Assembly: GCA_012934845.2 (NCBI GenBank)
Contig: WNNJ02001339.1
Location: 1-64,000, forward strand
Source of the DNA: Pomphorhynchus laevis
Lineage: Eukaryota > Acanthocephala > Palaeacanthocephala > Echinorhynchida > Pomphorhynchidae
Direction: 5' to 3'
Length of the DNA stretch: 64,000 bases
A program made the position numbers and the translations under genes. The notes beneath the pieces are model-generated. The model saw nothing but the letters and a program-made list of their open reading frames with translations, did not search any database and was not told the DNA's origin. This document shows positions 47,301-56,905 of this stretch, piece after piece. Position 1 is the first letter of the stretch, and every line of letters starts with the position of its first letter.

Positions 47301-49073
47301 GAAAATGTAAAAAATGGGTTAATTGTATTTTTTTTCAAAATACAATTTTAGATGTTTTCATTGTGAATGAAAAAATTTAACATTTTTCGTTTAAGATCGA
47401 AATTATTTTGTAAGTGTCTAAGTAATTACTAATTTTATGTGCAATTTACACATAATCACAATGTTTTTACGAATTTTGTTATTTGTAATTTTATATTTTA
47501 ACAGAAGAAAATGTTATTCCTCCACCCAAGCAGTAATAGGGGCGAATACATACTAATGATATATTTTATTTGATTTAACTTGATAACGTCATATTCTAAC
47601 ACAGATTAAACTATATTCGTTAAACTTTTTCATTTAAGAAATTTAATTTATTTTAATTTATCTTTTAATTATTATTAATACAAAATAAATTATTAATTAA
47701 TAATTTAATAATTAAATTATTTAATTAAATTTATTTATAATCGTATATTTTATAAAATTATACCAAATGTATTATATTTGACGTAATATTACATCATATG
47801 TTTAAACATATTTGGCAGTCTTTAGCTTTTATTTATGTAAACACTAAAGTTCATTAATAAATATAATGAACTATTTTATAAATACTAAAGTTTATTCAAA
47901 CGAACTTTAGTATTTATTGTGGCATATTTCGAGACTAGCCGTTCATTCCGAAAATTAATTTTTATTTAATCAATCAAAGTTGCAACCAGTCGTTTGTTTA
48001 ATCATCCGCAGCACTTAATCATTTTTATAGATGACCATTCGAGCCACAAGGCCTTGTGGCTCGAATTCTGGGAATACTGAGAACCAATGCAATGCCGAGA
48101 TAATTCAGTAGCACGATATTTCGAAGATTATCGTGTTACTAAAATATGCTATTGCATATTATGAAACTAGCCGTTCTTTCCGAAAATTTATTTTCATTAT
48201 AGTAGTGCTATAATATTCGAAACTAATATGCTAAATATTATATTCTAACATAATATAATATTAAAATATTATATTCTAATATTTTACAAATTTTGAAATA
48301 GCAAATAAATGAAAATAATTGCAAAATAGACAAAGTTGGTGATCTTTATATCTAAGGTTTTATCACCCTCATGACGTCCGCGGAGTTTTATCAACTGATA
48401 GTCTGATGAGCTTCGGAAGAAATCCATAAGCATGTGATTGGTTCTGAGAATGTACAAATGATATATTATAATTATAATCTTAATTATAATGATAGCTAGC
48501 CAACAAGGCCTTTACAAGCTAGCCAACACTGATCTAACCATTTTTTGTGAGTAACCATTCAAGCCAGAAGGCCTTGCGGCTCGAATACTGTTTATTCAAG
48601 AACCAATGCAATTCCTAGATAATTCAATAGCACGATATTCCCTTGTTTAGTGAAACAAATGTACAAAATGAATAATGTCTATCCACTGACTAGGTAAAAA
48701 TACGTTGACTGACTCAAATGGTTGGTTCCACAGTAACCAACCTTTTATTGGCACAGGAAAGTTGGGGTTCCATAGTGGATGAGGGGTATGCTGTAGATGT
48801 CATATTTTTGACTTCTCCAAAGCATTTGATCACGTACCCCATGATAAGTTGATTATGACGATGAGTGCGTTAAACATCAATCCAATTATTATTAGATAAA
48901 AATACGTTGACTGACTCAAATGCATTGAGTTTTAATTCAGATGTAATTCGGTTCAACACAAAGTCAATTGAATAAATAGCTTTAATGTTTTTAAATAATT
49001 CAACTGTCAGTGTTGATTTTATCTGTGTTTAAGGTCAAGATCCCGATCTGCACGCCCGAGAAGACGAATGTAA
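38305..49073 (+). CDS. U2AF1: U2AF1 (U2AF35), splicing factor small subunit, six coding exons
   Basis: Coding exons: 38305-38348, 40194-40281, 40383-40529, 42106-42177, 44923-45149 and 49034-49073; all introns are GT-AG and the phases agree, giving 205 residues. The protein starts MAEYLASIFGTEKDKVNCSF, has a first CCCH zinc finger (C..FKIGACRHGEKCSRVH), then the U2AF-homology RRM with VCDNLGEHLVGNIYVKF and FRREEDAEKAV, a second CCCH finger (C..FEIGDCKRGGFCNFMH) and a short RS tail RSRSRSARPRRRM. It binds the 3' splice-site AG and pairs with U2AF2. The human protein is ~240 residues with a longer RS domain. TTTTACAG ends exactly before the ATG. If the 45150 donor is not used, TAA at 45151 ends the protein without the RS tail. 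Confidence 0.95.
39030..39450 (+). mobile_element. LINE 3' tail in U2AF1 intron 1
   Basis: Reads FRTTNCRGHRLTLYKFPPGK, then RIMRHSNRVINIWNSRPEE and HCKLQVRKWIHD. This is the RGH..L..., R....WN..P and final FK..LD-like pattern of CR1-group LINE C-termini. Strongly 5'-truncated. Confidence 0.65.
40790..40882 (+). CDS. Candidate alternative terminal exon of U2AF1
   Basis: Inside the intron after the third coding exon a strong pyrimidine tract (TTTTTTCCCGTTCTTTTGTT) and CAATAG precede an open 31-codon stretch: ALLKQKVQLPHLPDD, then NINYQNIDLLDAMKY and TAA at 40880-40882. AATAAA follows at 40906-40911. The upstream exon ends in phase 0, so joining is in frame and would give a 123-residue protein with the first zinc finger and the start of the RRM only. 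I do not recognise the peptide. It might instead be the last exon of another gene whose other exons I cannot see. Confidence 0.5.
   Translation, partial: ALLKQKVQLPHLPDDNINYQNIDLLDAMKY
40906..40911 (+). terminator. Poly(A) signal of the intronic exon
   Basis: AATAAA 24 bases after the TAA of the candidate alternative terminal exon. Confidence 0.5.
41487..41775. repeat. ~35-bp tandem repeats with ~108-bp higher order, in a U2AF1 intron
   Basis: Eight units around AACAATCGAATTA(C/G)TGACT, with CAGTGTC or AATGTCG in front. Three unit variants cycle in order, giving a ~108-base higher-order period. It lies in the third coding intron, about 330 bases before the acceptor at 42105. Confidence 0.85.
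43000..44320. other. Unidentified less AT-rich block in U2AF1 intron 4
   Basis: GC content is higher than the rest of the intron and short coding-like pieces appear in changing frames on the + strand (DSLEEALVESLVSRIVGREL near 43525; VDRPRFKVIEKLEEARKAH near 43700). It may be a decayed transposon or captured gene. I could not assign a family. Confidence 0.3.
45941..46396 (-). CDS. Acidic, basic-patch protein nested in the last U2AF1 intron
   Basis: An intronless 151-codon frame antisense to U2AF1. It begins MSHIQRKRRRNSNEWQQ (basic cluster), has a Ser/Asp/Glu run (LSDSDSNDEEHEVGNSDED), a second basic patch (PPKRKRIID) and a more ordered part (GKIITESELNELCKFRYSEN, ENDLIYKAVRNRKPA), ending HNSK. 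The two Lys/Arg clusters look like nuclear localisation signals. TTTATT at 45933-45938 is an AATAAA on its own strand just past the stop. I do not recognise the family. Composition and signals argue for a real gene, perhaps an old retrocopy since it has no introns. Confidence 0.6.
   Translation of the reverse strand: MSHIQRKRRRNSNEWQQLSDSDSNDEEHEVGNSDEDNERLPVKVRAVDEQNGPRPMPSKRNERLRRFSLSAPPKRKRIIDVICDDGKIITESELNELCKFRYSENDLIYKAVRNRKPAVCEDIPIIFNWPNRQKQHRFDQTKNSQHRHNSK
46886..46992. repeat. GATCCCCATAT hairpin cluster
   Basis: TATGGGGATCA and TGATCCCCATA form a perfect inverted repeat near 46886-46912. GATCCCCATAT(T/C)(A/G) then repeats about four times in either orientation to 46992. In the last U2AF1 intron, upstream of the nested gene. 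Confidence 0.7.
47105..47315. repeat. Short direct repeat in the U2AF1 last intron
   Basis: TTTAACAGTTTACAGCAAAA occurs near 47127 and 47278 in similar surroundings, about 150 bases apart. The sequence between and after it (to ~47900) is AT-rich without coding signs. Confidence 0.6.
47990..48655. repeat. Duplicated block with a 30-bp perfect palindrome
   Basis: ATTCGAGCCACAAGG / CCTTGTGGCTCGAAT at 48037-48066 is a perfect palindrome without loop. A diverged copy (AGCCAGAAGGCCTTGCGGCT) lies near 48553. Both are followed by GAACCAATGCAAT and TAGCACGATATT, so the duplicated block is about 110 bases long. Confidence 0.8.
48695..48922. mobile_element. 176-bp insert with LINE-derived filler between 26-bp direct repeats
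   Basis: TAAAAATACGTTGACTGACT plus CAAATG flanks both sides (48695-48720 and 48897-48922). The insert carries an inverted GGTTGGTT / AACCAACC and a CR1-group RT scrap reading VDVIF, DFSKAFDHVPHDKLI in two frames. The scrap is internal to RT, not a LINE 3' end. Confidence 0.7.
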
Positions 49074-49174
49074 ACTTGCTGAATGAATATTGTTATGTTG
49101 TTTATTTGATATCCTCAATTTTCTTTTTATAAATTAAATGTTTAGTTCGGTAATGCTTAAATCGTCACATTATA

Positions 49175-49180
49175 AATAAA
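49175..49180 (+). terminator. U2AF1 poly(A) signal
   Basis: AATAAA 101 bases after the TAA of the RS-tail exon, consistent with it being the last exon. Confidence 0.65.
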
Positions 49181-49848
49181 GATGTTCAACTGTGTATTTA
49201 AAAGTTGCTAGACATTTTTACACGTACGCGAAAAGTCTAACTTATTTTTAATCAATTAGCGTTGCAACCATACGTAAGTTCAATCATCCGCAGCACTTAA
49301 TCATTTTCTCAACAAACCGTGAGTTTGATATTGACGATATTAGAAAATACTTGAAAAGAGCACAGCGCATTAGGCGGTTGATTGATTGAACATCAATGTC
49401 ATAACTCGATTTATTAATAAAATAAAAATATATCAATCAAGTCCTTTATTCAAAAATAAAATTTGCATTCTTTGATCCAGCTTTAATAATTCTTTATTAA
49501 TAATGGATCATTATCAACTATTTAAAATAAAACTTATCTTTGCTTACAAGTTTGCAGAGTTTAAAAATAAATGTAGAAAAAACAAAACTTACGTCAGATA
49601 TAATTATTAGAAAACGTTTTCAATTGGGATAATTTAGAAATTCAATGGAACTAATTTAAAACAGTTGTTCGTATTCGAGGTCGATATTAGCGATTTATAT
49701 TTCCAAAATATCCTTTAATACTGTAGTGTCAAATATTTAAGTTGACCTCGAACCATATGTAAGTTCAATCATCCGTAGGAAGACTAACTGTGGATGCGGG
49801 ATGTAATAAATGCATTACAGCATTCTTTGGAGTGAATTAATAAATCAT

Positions 49849-50148
49849 TTAGCAAGATGATTTTTTTCTTGTATCAATCATCTTGTTCGATTTTATTAGT
49901 TTGGATAGGGGCGGTAAGAGTCTCGATATGACCACAAATTTCCTTTTTTGAACGGAAGCTAGGATCGCAGCTGTGCTAGCAACTATATCAGTTGATAACC
50001 AAGTTAATGCAGAAAATGTATATTTCCAATCAACTTCATAGAAAGCTGGTCTAGAAAATTCCCAAGTGGTCCGAGAGCAGTTCTTCGAATAGCGCCGTCG
50101 TGTATTTTCTAAGACGGTTGAATCGATTAACAATGGGCTTGAGTACAA
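49849..50148 (-). CDS. Unrecognised 99-codon frame
   Basis: Encodes MYSSPLLIDSTVLENTRRRY, WEFSRPAFYEVDWKYTFSAL and AILASVQKRKFVVISRLLPP. Codon make-up is more protein-like than the AT-rich surroundings, but there is no recognised domain, splice signal or poly(A) site. Could be an exon or a transposon scrap. Low confidence. Confidence 0.25.
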   Translation of the reverse strand: MYSSPLLIDSTVLENTRRRYSKNCSRTTWEFSRPAFYEVDWKYTFSALTWLSTDIVASTAAILASVQKRKFVVISRLLPPLSKLIKSNKMIDTRKKSSC

Positions 50149-50149
50149 T

Positions 50150-50240
50150 TATATAATGGGCATGAGTACACTTATAATTAACAATGGGCTTGATTAACAA
50201 TGGGCTTGATTAACAATGGGCTTGAGTACACTTATAATAC
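50150..50240. repeat. 16-bp minisatellite
   Basis: ATTAACAATGGGCTTG repeats three times around 50178-50225, with looser copies (ACAATGGGCTTGAGTACA) on each side. Confidence 0.8.
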
Positions 50241-50354
50241 TTATACAATGGTATAAGTATTTTAAATTATAGATTATATAAAGATAATATTTAAAGCATA
50301 TACTTCAAAATATAATACACTAATTTGCAGACACATCTTAAAAAAGATTTATTT

Positions 50355-51972
50355 TAACGTGGCAAATGCGTGCCAGCGCACGCTTACAATACTACAACAA
50401 AACAAAAATGTAAATCATGTATCGAGAAGGTGTGAACGGTGGAAGTGTTTGAATGTGATAAAGGAGGGGGCGCGGCGGACGTCGAGAGGGAGTTGATTCC
50501 AGGCGAGTGAGGCGGCGACGAGGAAGGATCGGAGACCATAGTTGTTGGAGTAATTGGGAACGTGTAGTAAGAGAGAATGACGGGAACGCAGCGATAGTGA
50601 GGTGGGGCGAGTGTCGTCTAAGAAAGTAACGTTGATGAACAATGGGGAGACGACAACGATGAGACGAAAAGTTACGAGAAGGCGGAGTTGTATGCGGATG
50701 TGGATGGTGGGCCAGTAGAGTTGAGCAAGATATGTGGATGTGTGGTCGAAGCGACGGAGACGAAAGAGCACTCGAATGGCGGAGCTGATTATGCGTTGTA
50801 GGGGTAGAATGATGGATTTTGGAGAATTGGCGAAAAGGCCAAGGCAGTAATCGATTTTAGGGAAAAGAAGCGATGAAAGAAGAGACATACAAAAACGGAA
50901 GTCGATAAGGAGGAGGATACGGCGGATGTCACGGAGAATTAAGTTAGACGAGTGGATCTTGTCACGAACGAAGGGTTTAAGGGAAAGGTGATCATCGAAA
51001 TGGAAGCCTAAGAAAGTGACATTGTGTACTATGGGGATGATTGATGAGGCAAAATATACAGTGGGAGGAGATATGTTTGGTTACGGGAGAGGATTTACAT
51101 TATTTTAGACTTGTTGGGGTTTAGAACGAGATAGATATTAGAGAGACGTTCGTAGATAGAAGAAATACAGTTGGAGGCATAAATGCCGATATCGTGTATG
51201 CGATGTGCGGGTGCATGAGCATAGATGATGATGTAATTGGCGTATTGCATGACGTTAAAGGAAAAAGGTTTGATAAACGGAGAGAGATCGCCAAGCAGAA
51301 GAGAGAAAAGCAGGGGACCTAGGACTGAACCTTGTGGTACCCCGCAAAAGATAGGGATGGGAGGGGAGGATGATGAATTAGCACCGACACGAAAGGAACG
51401 GTCGGATAGATATGAGGCAAACCATGCTACGGAGGAAGAAAAGCCGTAATCATAACGAAGGAGAGAAAGGAGGACAGAGTAGTCGATATTGTCGAAGGCG
51501 AAGGAGAGGTCGAGGGATATGAGAACAATATATAGAGCCTTGTCTCGAGAAATGAGTAAGTCGTTGTAAACTCTCACGCAGGCTATTTCTGTGGAGTGAT
51601 TAAAGCGGAAAGAGGATTGGAAAGAAGGGTACAGATTGGATGAGGAGCGATAAGCGTTGATTTGTATTAAGATGAGGCGTTCTAAGAGCTTAGAAAAAGC
51701 AGGGCGTAGTGAAATGGGGGCGATAGCTAGAAAGAAGTGAGGTGTCGAGCGATTGTTTCTTAAGGAGGGGACGAACGATTGCGGATTTTTAGTGTGAAGG
51801 GAAAATACGACTGCGGATGGACGAGTTAAACAATGTTGTGAGAAAAGGGGATATCGATGGGCATATGGATATAAGTATGTGTGTAGCAGGGGATCGGCAG
51901 GTGAGGTATTGCTGGGCAAGGATATGAGGACAGGTGAGACTTCGGTAGGTGAGACAGGGAGAAGATGAAAGA
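50355..51972 (-). mobile_element. L2-like LINE copy D (subfamily B), 5'-truncated
   Basis: The - strand reads INAYRSSSNLYPSFQSSFRF, SLDLSFAFDNIDYSVLLSLL (motif A), FCGVPQGSVLGPLLFSLLLG, VMQYANYIIIYAHAPAHRIH (active site YANY, so inactive), then RRFDHTSTYLAQLYWPTIHI and the WNQLPLDVRRAPS tail. 3' end: stem-loop 50368-50383 and ATTTGCCACG. It lies inside a copy of the 315-bp satellite (left scrap GCAGACACATCTTA, right TTTAGGATTTAAGC). Confidence 0.85.
50368..50383 (-). promoter_or_regulatory. 3'-terminal stem-loop of L2-like LINE copy D
   Basis: On the - strand GCGTGC-GCTG-GCACGC, then ATTTGCCACG. Compared with copies A and C an A-U pair is replaced by G-C on both arms. Confidence 0.65.
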
Positions 51973-51974
51973 CT

Positions 51975-52588
51975 TTAGGATTTAAGCATAGAGCAGTATA
52001 ACATCCTTACATTTCACAGTTTAAATTAACTGCTCTGGAAATCTATTTCGAAAAGTGTTAGAACGGTAAGGAGTTTACAAATTCGCAGGAACGTCTGGTA
52101 CAATTTTTCAACGACTAGCTGAATTATATATAGAACATTCAAGTATTATAGATTGTTGAAACGTTAGTGTTCAGTGCCTGCTCCCTGAATATCCATTGAA
52201 TACTAATGTCGGCCCATGATGTTGTTTGTTAATTAATCATGTTGGAACTAGTCCGTGACGATATTGTGCACTAATTTGAAGACACATTTTTAGGATTAAA
52301 GCATATAGCAGTATAACATCCTTACATTTCACAGATAAAAATGAACTGTTCTGGAAATCTATTTCGAAGTGTAAGAACGGTAAGGAGTTTACAGATTCGC
52401 AGGAAAGTCTGGTACAATTTTTCAACGACTAGCTGAATTATATATAAACCATCCAATTATTACAGCATGTTGAAACGTTAGTGCCTAGTATCTGCGCCCT
52501 GAAGAGTACTAATGTCGGCGTATTATGTTGTTTGTTGATTAATCGTGTTGCAACTAGTCCGTGACGATATTCGTACAATAATTTACAC
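51975..52588. repeat. 315-bp satellite, two tandem copies plus a cut first copy
   Basis: TTTAGGATT(T/A)AAGCATA starts units at about 51975 and 52290. Both contain CAGTATAACATCCTTACATT, TTCAACGACTAGCTGAATTA and ACTAGTCCGTGACGATATT. The tail of a further copy lies at 50315-50345, left of L2-like copy D. A decayed piece (GAATTCGCAGGAGTTTCGTG) is at 58652-58740. Copy E of the LINE cuts the second unit at 52588. Confidence 0.85.
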
Positions 52589-55500
52589 CGTATCACCTCT
52601 CAATAATTTACATCCTTTCGTCAAAATCATCTCCAGTAACATCTCCGATCAACCGATTCAACACTCCACACCTGTCACACATGCTCCAAACTATCTCAAA
52701 TCTTCACTTAGCACCCCTGTCATTCCCACGATTATCTGCTCTTCTGCCTCAACTCCTACGAGGTCTGTCCGTCAACCACTTCCACGTAATTGTTTTCCTT
52801 AGCGAGATCTATGCATTATCGTATTTAATTTAAAGCTTTCCGAATCTGCTTCTCCTCAACGTCGCCTCGATGATGATGTATCTGCATTCAGGTCTATCCT
52901 CTCAACCATTCTTCCTGATAATAATCCATCCTTCTTCAATAATATCGCTCCTGTATCTTTGATCCGTTTAAAAAAATCCACAAAATCCAATCATCTCAGT
53001 CCTCCACTCCTAAAAATCGTTTCCGACATAGTTCACATGCATCCTTGGTATTCTTCCAACGTTTTAAATTTCTTACCACTTCGTCTACTTGTCGTATTTT
53101 CCCTGACCGCTCCCCTTCTGATATTGCCCAGCTCAATTTAGCTCGCATTGATAAACATCGACGTGAAACAAACGAGTCATCCTTATTTGTACGTCAAATC
53201 AAAGGAAATTTTCACGTTGTACACACGAGGCCAAACATTCGATGACGTCCCGTCTCTCCCCTTGTCTTCTTCGCTAGTCGATCCCGCTCCTGAGTATACT
53301 TTTCGTCTTAGTATTTTCGACACCCGCTCCATTCTTCATAAAGCTGATCTGCTCCTTGATATCTTCGATCAATTATCTATGCATATTCTCTGCATTACCG
53401 AATCCCTGCACCCTGACTCTGACGATCTTGCTATTCGTCGTCTATGCCGCTCTGGTTCTTCTCTCGTTGAATCATCTCGTTCAATTGTCTCTCATACATC
53501 TACTGCTTCTAACCATGGCGGTATTCTTGCCAATGCTCGTCACCCAATGTCTTTACGTAAAATCAACGTTAACAATCGTTACACCACTTTCGAATTACCC
53601 TTATGCAGATTATCAACTCGTTTCCCTCTTGAACTTGTGATTGTATACCGTCCAGGTTGAGTTGCCCCATCACATAACTTCTTTAATGACCTTGCAGATA
53701 TAATGTCTCACTGTACATTGTCTTATACTCCTTCTTTTGTTTTCGGTGACTTTAACATTTGTCTTGATCGCCCGGCTGACTGACTCTATCACTTTAACTA
53801 ATCTTTTTCTGATTTTAACTATAAATTACTTTCAACAAGCCCAACTCATATTCTCGGCGGTGCTCTCGACATCATTGCTGTCCCTAACTGCTTCAATGAC
53901 TATACCTCCTTGTCAATTACTGATCCTGGTTTGTCCGATCATTTCCTTGTCACTCTTACTCTTACTCGTCCCCATCCTCTTTCTCCGCCTCCACCATTAT
54001 CCACACCAAGTCGACCCTGGAAACTTCTCGATATCCCTATTTTCTGCACAGCCTTACTCAATTCTTCACTTTTTTCATTTCCTCTTAACTATCTATCTCC
54101 CGATGATCTCTGCATTCTGTTTGATTCTGAACTTATGTATATCATCAATAACCTTCTGCGTAGTCGACTCCGATGTTCTCAGCGCTTGCGCCATGCTCCC
54201 TGGTTCGATTCTGACTGTTGTCTTTCTAAGTGTAGACTCCGTCACTCTTTTCGTGTGTATAATCGCTTTCTTAAACGTTCTCCAAACTCACTCTCTCAAA
54301 ATCTCCGTGATTCCTACTTTTCTCCACGCCGTTCACATCTTATTCTTATACGTACTATCTTTTGGCGAAATCAACTCGAGTCATCTTCCAACTCTAAATC
54401 TCATTGGAAAATCTTAAACTCAATTCTTTCACGATCATCTACCCCTTGTAATATAAATCCTGATGAATTTTCTTCTTATCTACAAACTAAGCTATCTAAT
54501 CCATAGCCCCCTTGTACCCACTCTTCGCTTTAAATACTTTCCTCCCAGAACTATTCCACCTTCTTCCCATTTCGTTTGACGAAGTTTCTTTAGTTCTGCT
54601 GTCATTACCTAATAAAACTTCTCCTTATGACACAATTCCCACTCACTTGCTTAAAAATATCTGCTCCTTTATATCACCCTTCCTAACCACATTGTTCAAC
54701 TCGTCCATCCGTAGCCGTACATTTCCTTCCATCTGGAAATGCGCCACTGTTCGTCCTCTCATCAAAAAGCAATCTCTCGACTCCTCACTACCATCTTCGT
54801 ACCGTCCTATCTCACTTCTCCTAACCCTCTCTAAACTCTTTAAACGTCTCGTTCTTAAGCAAGTAAATGCATATCTCTTTTCCTTCAACTTGTTTCCCCC
54901 TTTCCAAGCTATTTTTTCTCTAATCACTCTACTGAAATTGCATTTCTTAAAGTTTATAACGACTTACTCATATCGCGCGATCATAAATTATGTAGTGTCA
55001 TAGTTTCTCTTGATCTATCGTCTGCTTTTGACATCGTCAATCACTCTATTCTTCTCCATCGCCTTCGTCATGATTATGACTTCACTTTACCCACTGTATC
55101 ATGGTTTTCTTCATATCTATCAAACCGTACATTCGCGTTTATTCCAACTCTTCTCTCTCCCATCCTTCGTCCATCCCGTCCGATGTTCCATAAGGCTCCG
55201 TATTAGGCCCTATGCTTTTATCTTTTCTTCTCGGTACCTTGTCTTCGATTTTTCATACATTTAACTTCCATGTTATGTAATATGCTGATGACATTCTCAT
55301 CTATGCTCATGCACCTGTTTATCTTATTCACGATCTTAGTGTTTCTGCTTCCGACTGTCTTGTCTTTCGACTTAGAACCTCCTTTCGTATCATTAAATTC
55401 TACAATTCTTCCTATCGTTGATAATCTCGTTTTCCTAGGCTTTCATTTCGACAACCGACTTTCACTTAAACCTTTCGTTAGAGATAAAGTACGCTCATCT

Positions 55501-56100
55501 ACCTTGATACTCCGCAACCTCCGTCAAGTTCGTAGATTGATTGATTTTCCTTTTTGTATGACTCTAATATCTTCTCTCCTTTTTTCTAGACTCGATTATT
55601 GTCTTAGTCTATTTTTCAACTCACCTAAATCCACTCTTATTCCTTTACAACGCATAATCAACGCTGCCGTCCGAGTTCTCCTTCGTCTTCGTCGTTTTGA
55701 TCATACATCCCACCATCTTGTTTCTCTTGATTGGCCTACCATTTATTGTCGTGTTCAAATTCGTCTTCTCATCATTGCTTTTCGCCTTATAACTTCTCAT
55801 ACCCCTTCATTTCTCAACCTTCCTTTTCTCGACAATTCTCGTATTGTGTACTGCGCTCTGCGTTCGCGTAATTCCTTTCTTATACATACCCCAAACTACT
55901 ATACCTCTTTTGGCTTCGGCTCCTTCGTTGTGGCTACTCCTCTCTCGTGGAATCATCTCCCTGTTCATATCCGCCAATCAACATCAATACCGTGCTTCAC
56001 ACCCCAAATCCAATTCCATTTCAACAATTAACTAATTAATCTGTGACTTTTGCTGTTCTTTTTTGTTAGTGGTCATGTAAGCGTGCATTTGGCACGCATT
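52589..56100 (+). mobile_element. L2-like LINE copy E, long but decayed
   Basis: Begins within ORF1 (SPLNNLHPFVKIISSNISDQ, RRM-like part near 52820-53150), continues with endonuclease (NIDVKQTSHPYLYVKSKEIF, ILCITESLHPDSDDLAIRRL, GLSDHFLVTLTLTRP) and RT (SSIRSRTFPSIWKCATVRPL, YADDILIYAHAPVYLIHDL) to LRRFDHTSHHLVSLDWPTIY and the 3' stem-loop. Many frame changes and small deletions, more than copies A and C, so it is older. Subfamily A-like (HAPVY). Confidence 0.9.
56081..56097 (+). promoter_or_regulatory. 3'-terminal stem-loop of L2-like LINE copy E
   Basis: GCGTGC-ATTTG-GCACGC followed by ATTTGCCA; same G-C pair as in copy D. Confidence 0.6.
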
Positions 56101-56905
56101 TGCCAAATGCACGGAGCGTCCTTTTGGCTCATCTCACTGCCACTTAAGACGGAGAGGTTTCACCTCAGTCCTTTGGAATTCATCGATGCTCTACGCTGCC
56201 GATATGGATGGTCAACCCTGACCGAAGAACGACAGTGCGTCTGTGGAGAGTTAATGGGTGTTGGTCATGCACTCTCTTGCGCCAGAGGAGGCTTACCGAC
56301 AATCAGACATAACGCAATCAGGGACATAATTGCCCAAGAATTAACAGAAGTATGTCACGGTGTGGGAATCGAAACTCGTCTTTCTCAAATCCCCGACTCT
56401 ATGTCCTTTCAATCTTCTTGCACCACAAGAGATGTACAAGCAAGACTAGATATTGTATGTTCTGGATTGCATGCGGAACGATATGAGCGAACTTTCTGTG
56501 ACGTCACGATATTTTCAACACTTGCTCAATCTTACGCAAATCGTAGTGCCCGTTCCGCCTTCGAGTTCAACGAAAAACGCAAGATTTCAAAATACGTGGA
56601 GAGAATCGAACTGGTAAAGCATGGTAGTTTTATGCCCCTTGTTTTTTCCTCATCAACGGGCATGGGTGCAAGTACAGTATCGCTGTTGCGGTCAATCACT
56701 CGCAAGAAATCCGGGGCACATCCACAGTATTACGCGGATAATCTTATTCGCTTGAAGAGACGTATTGCCTTCTCAATCATGCGTTCATGCTTGGCCTCGC
56801 TTCGGGCTCCTAAATCTAGCCGTTCCTTCAGGCAAAACCGTTTACGGAAGCATGACATTCAAACTCTTCAATTTTGTAATAATAAATTTTCTTTCTTTAA
56901 AAAAA
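56101..56905 (+). mobile_element. C-terminal end of a LINE with restriction-like endonuclease pattern, copy 1
   Basis: An open frame from about 56106 to 56910 reads HGASFWLISLPLKTERFHLS, LRCRYGW, then CVCGELMGVGHALSCARGGL (C-C-H-C arrangement), RHNAIRDIIAQELTEVC, VQARLDIVCSG, YERTFCDVTIFSTLAQSYAN and HGSFMPLVFSSSTGMG. The CCHC followed by R.D...DV is the layout of restriction-like endonucleases of early-branching LINEs. Ends in an A-rich tail. The open reading frame is intact over this part, but RT is missing. Confidence 0.65.

Noticed and set aside
56050-56105. In-frame start of the CCHC-endonuclease frame inside the L2-like 3' end
   Set aside because: The frame is open across the junction of two elements by chance; the first residues are LINE 3' sequence and not part of the protein.
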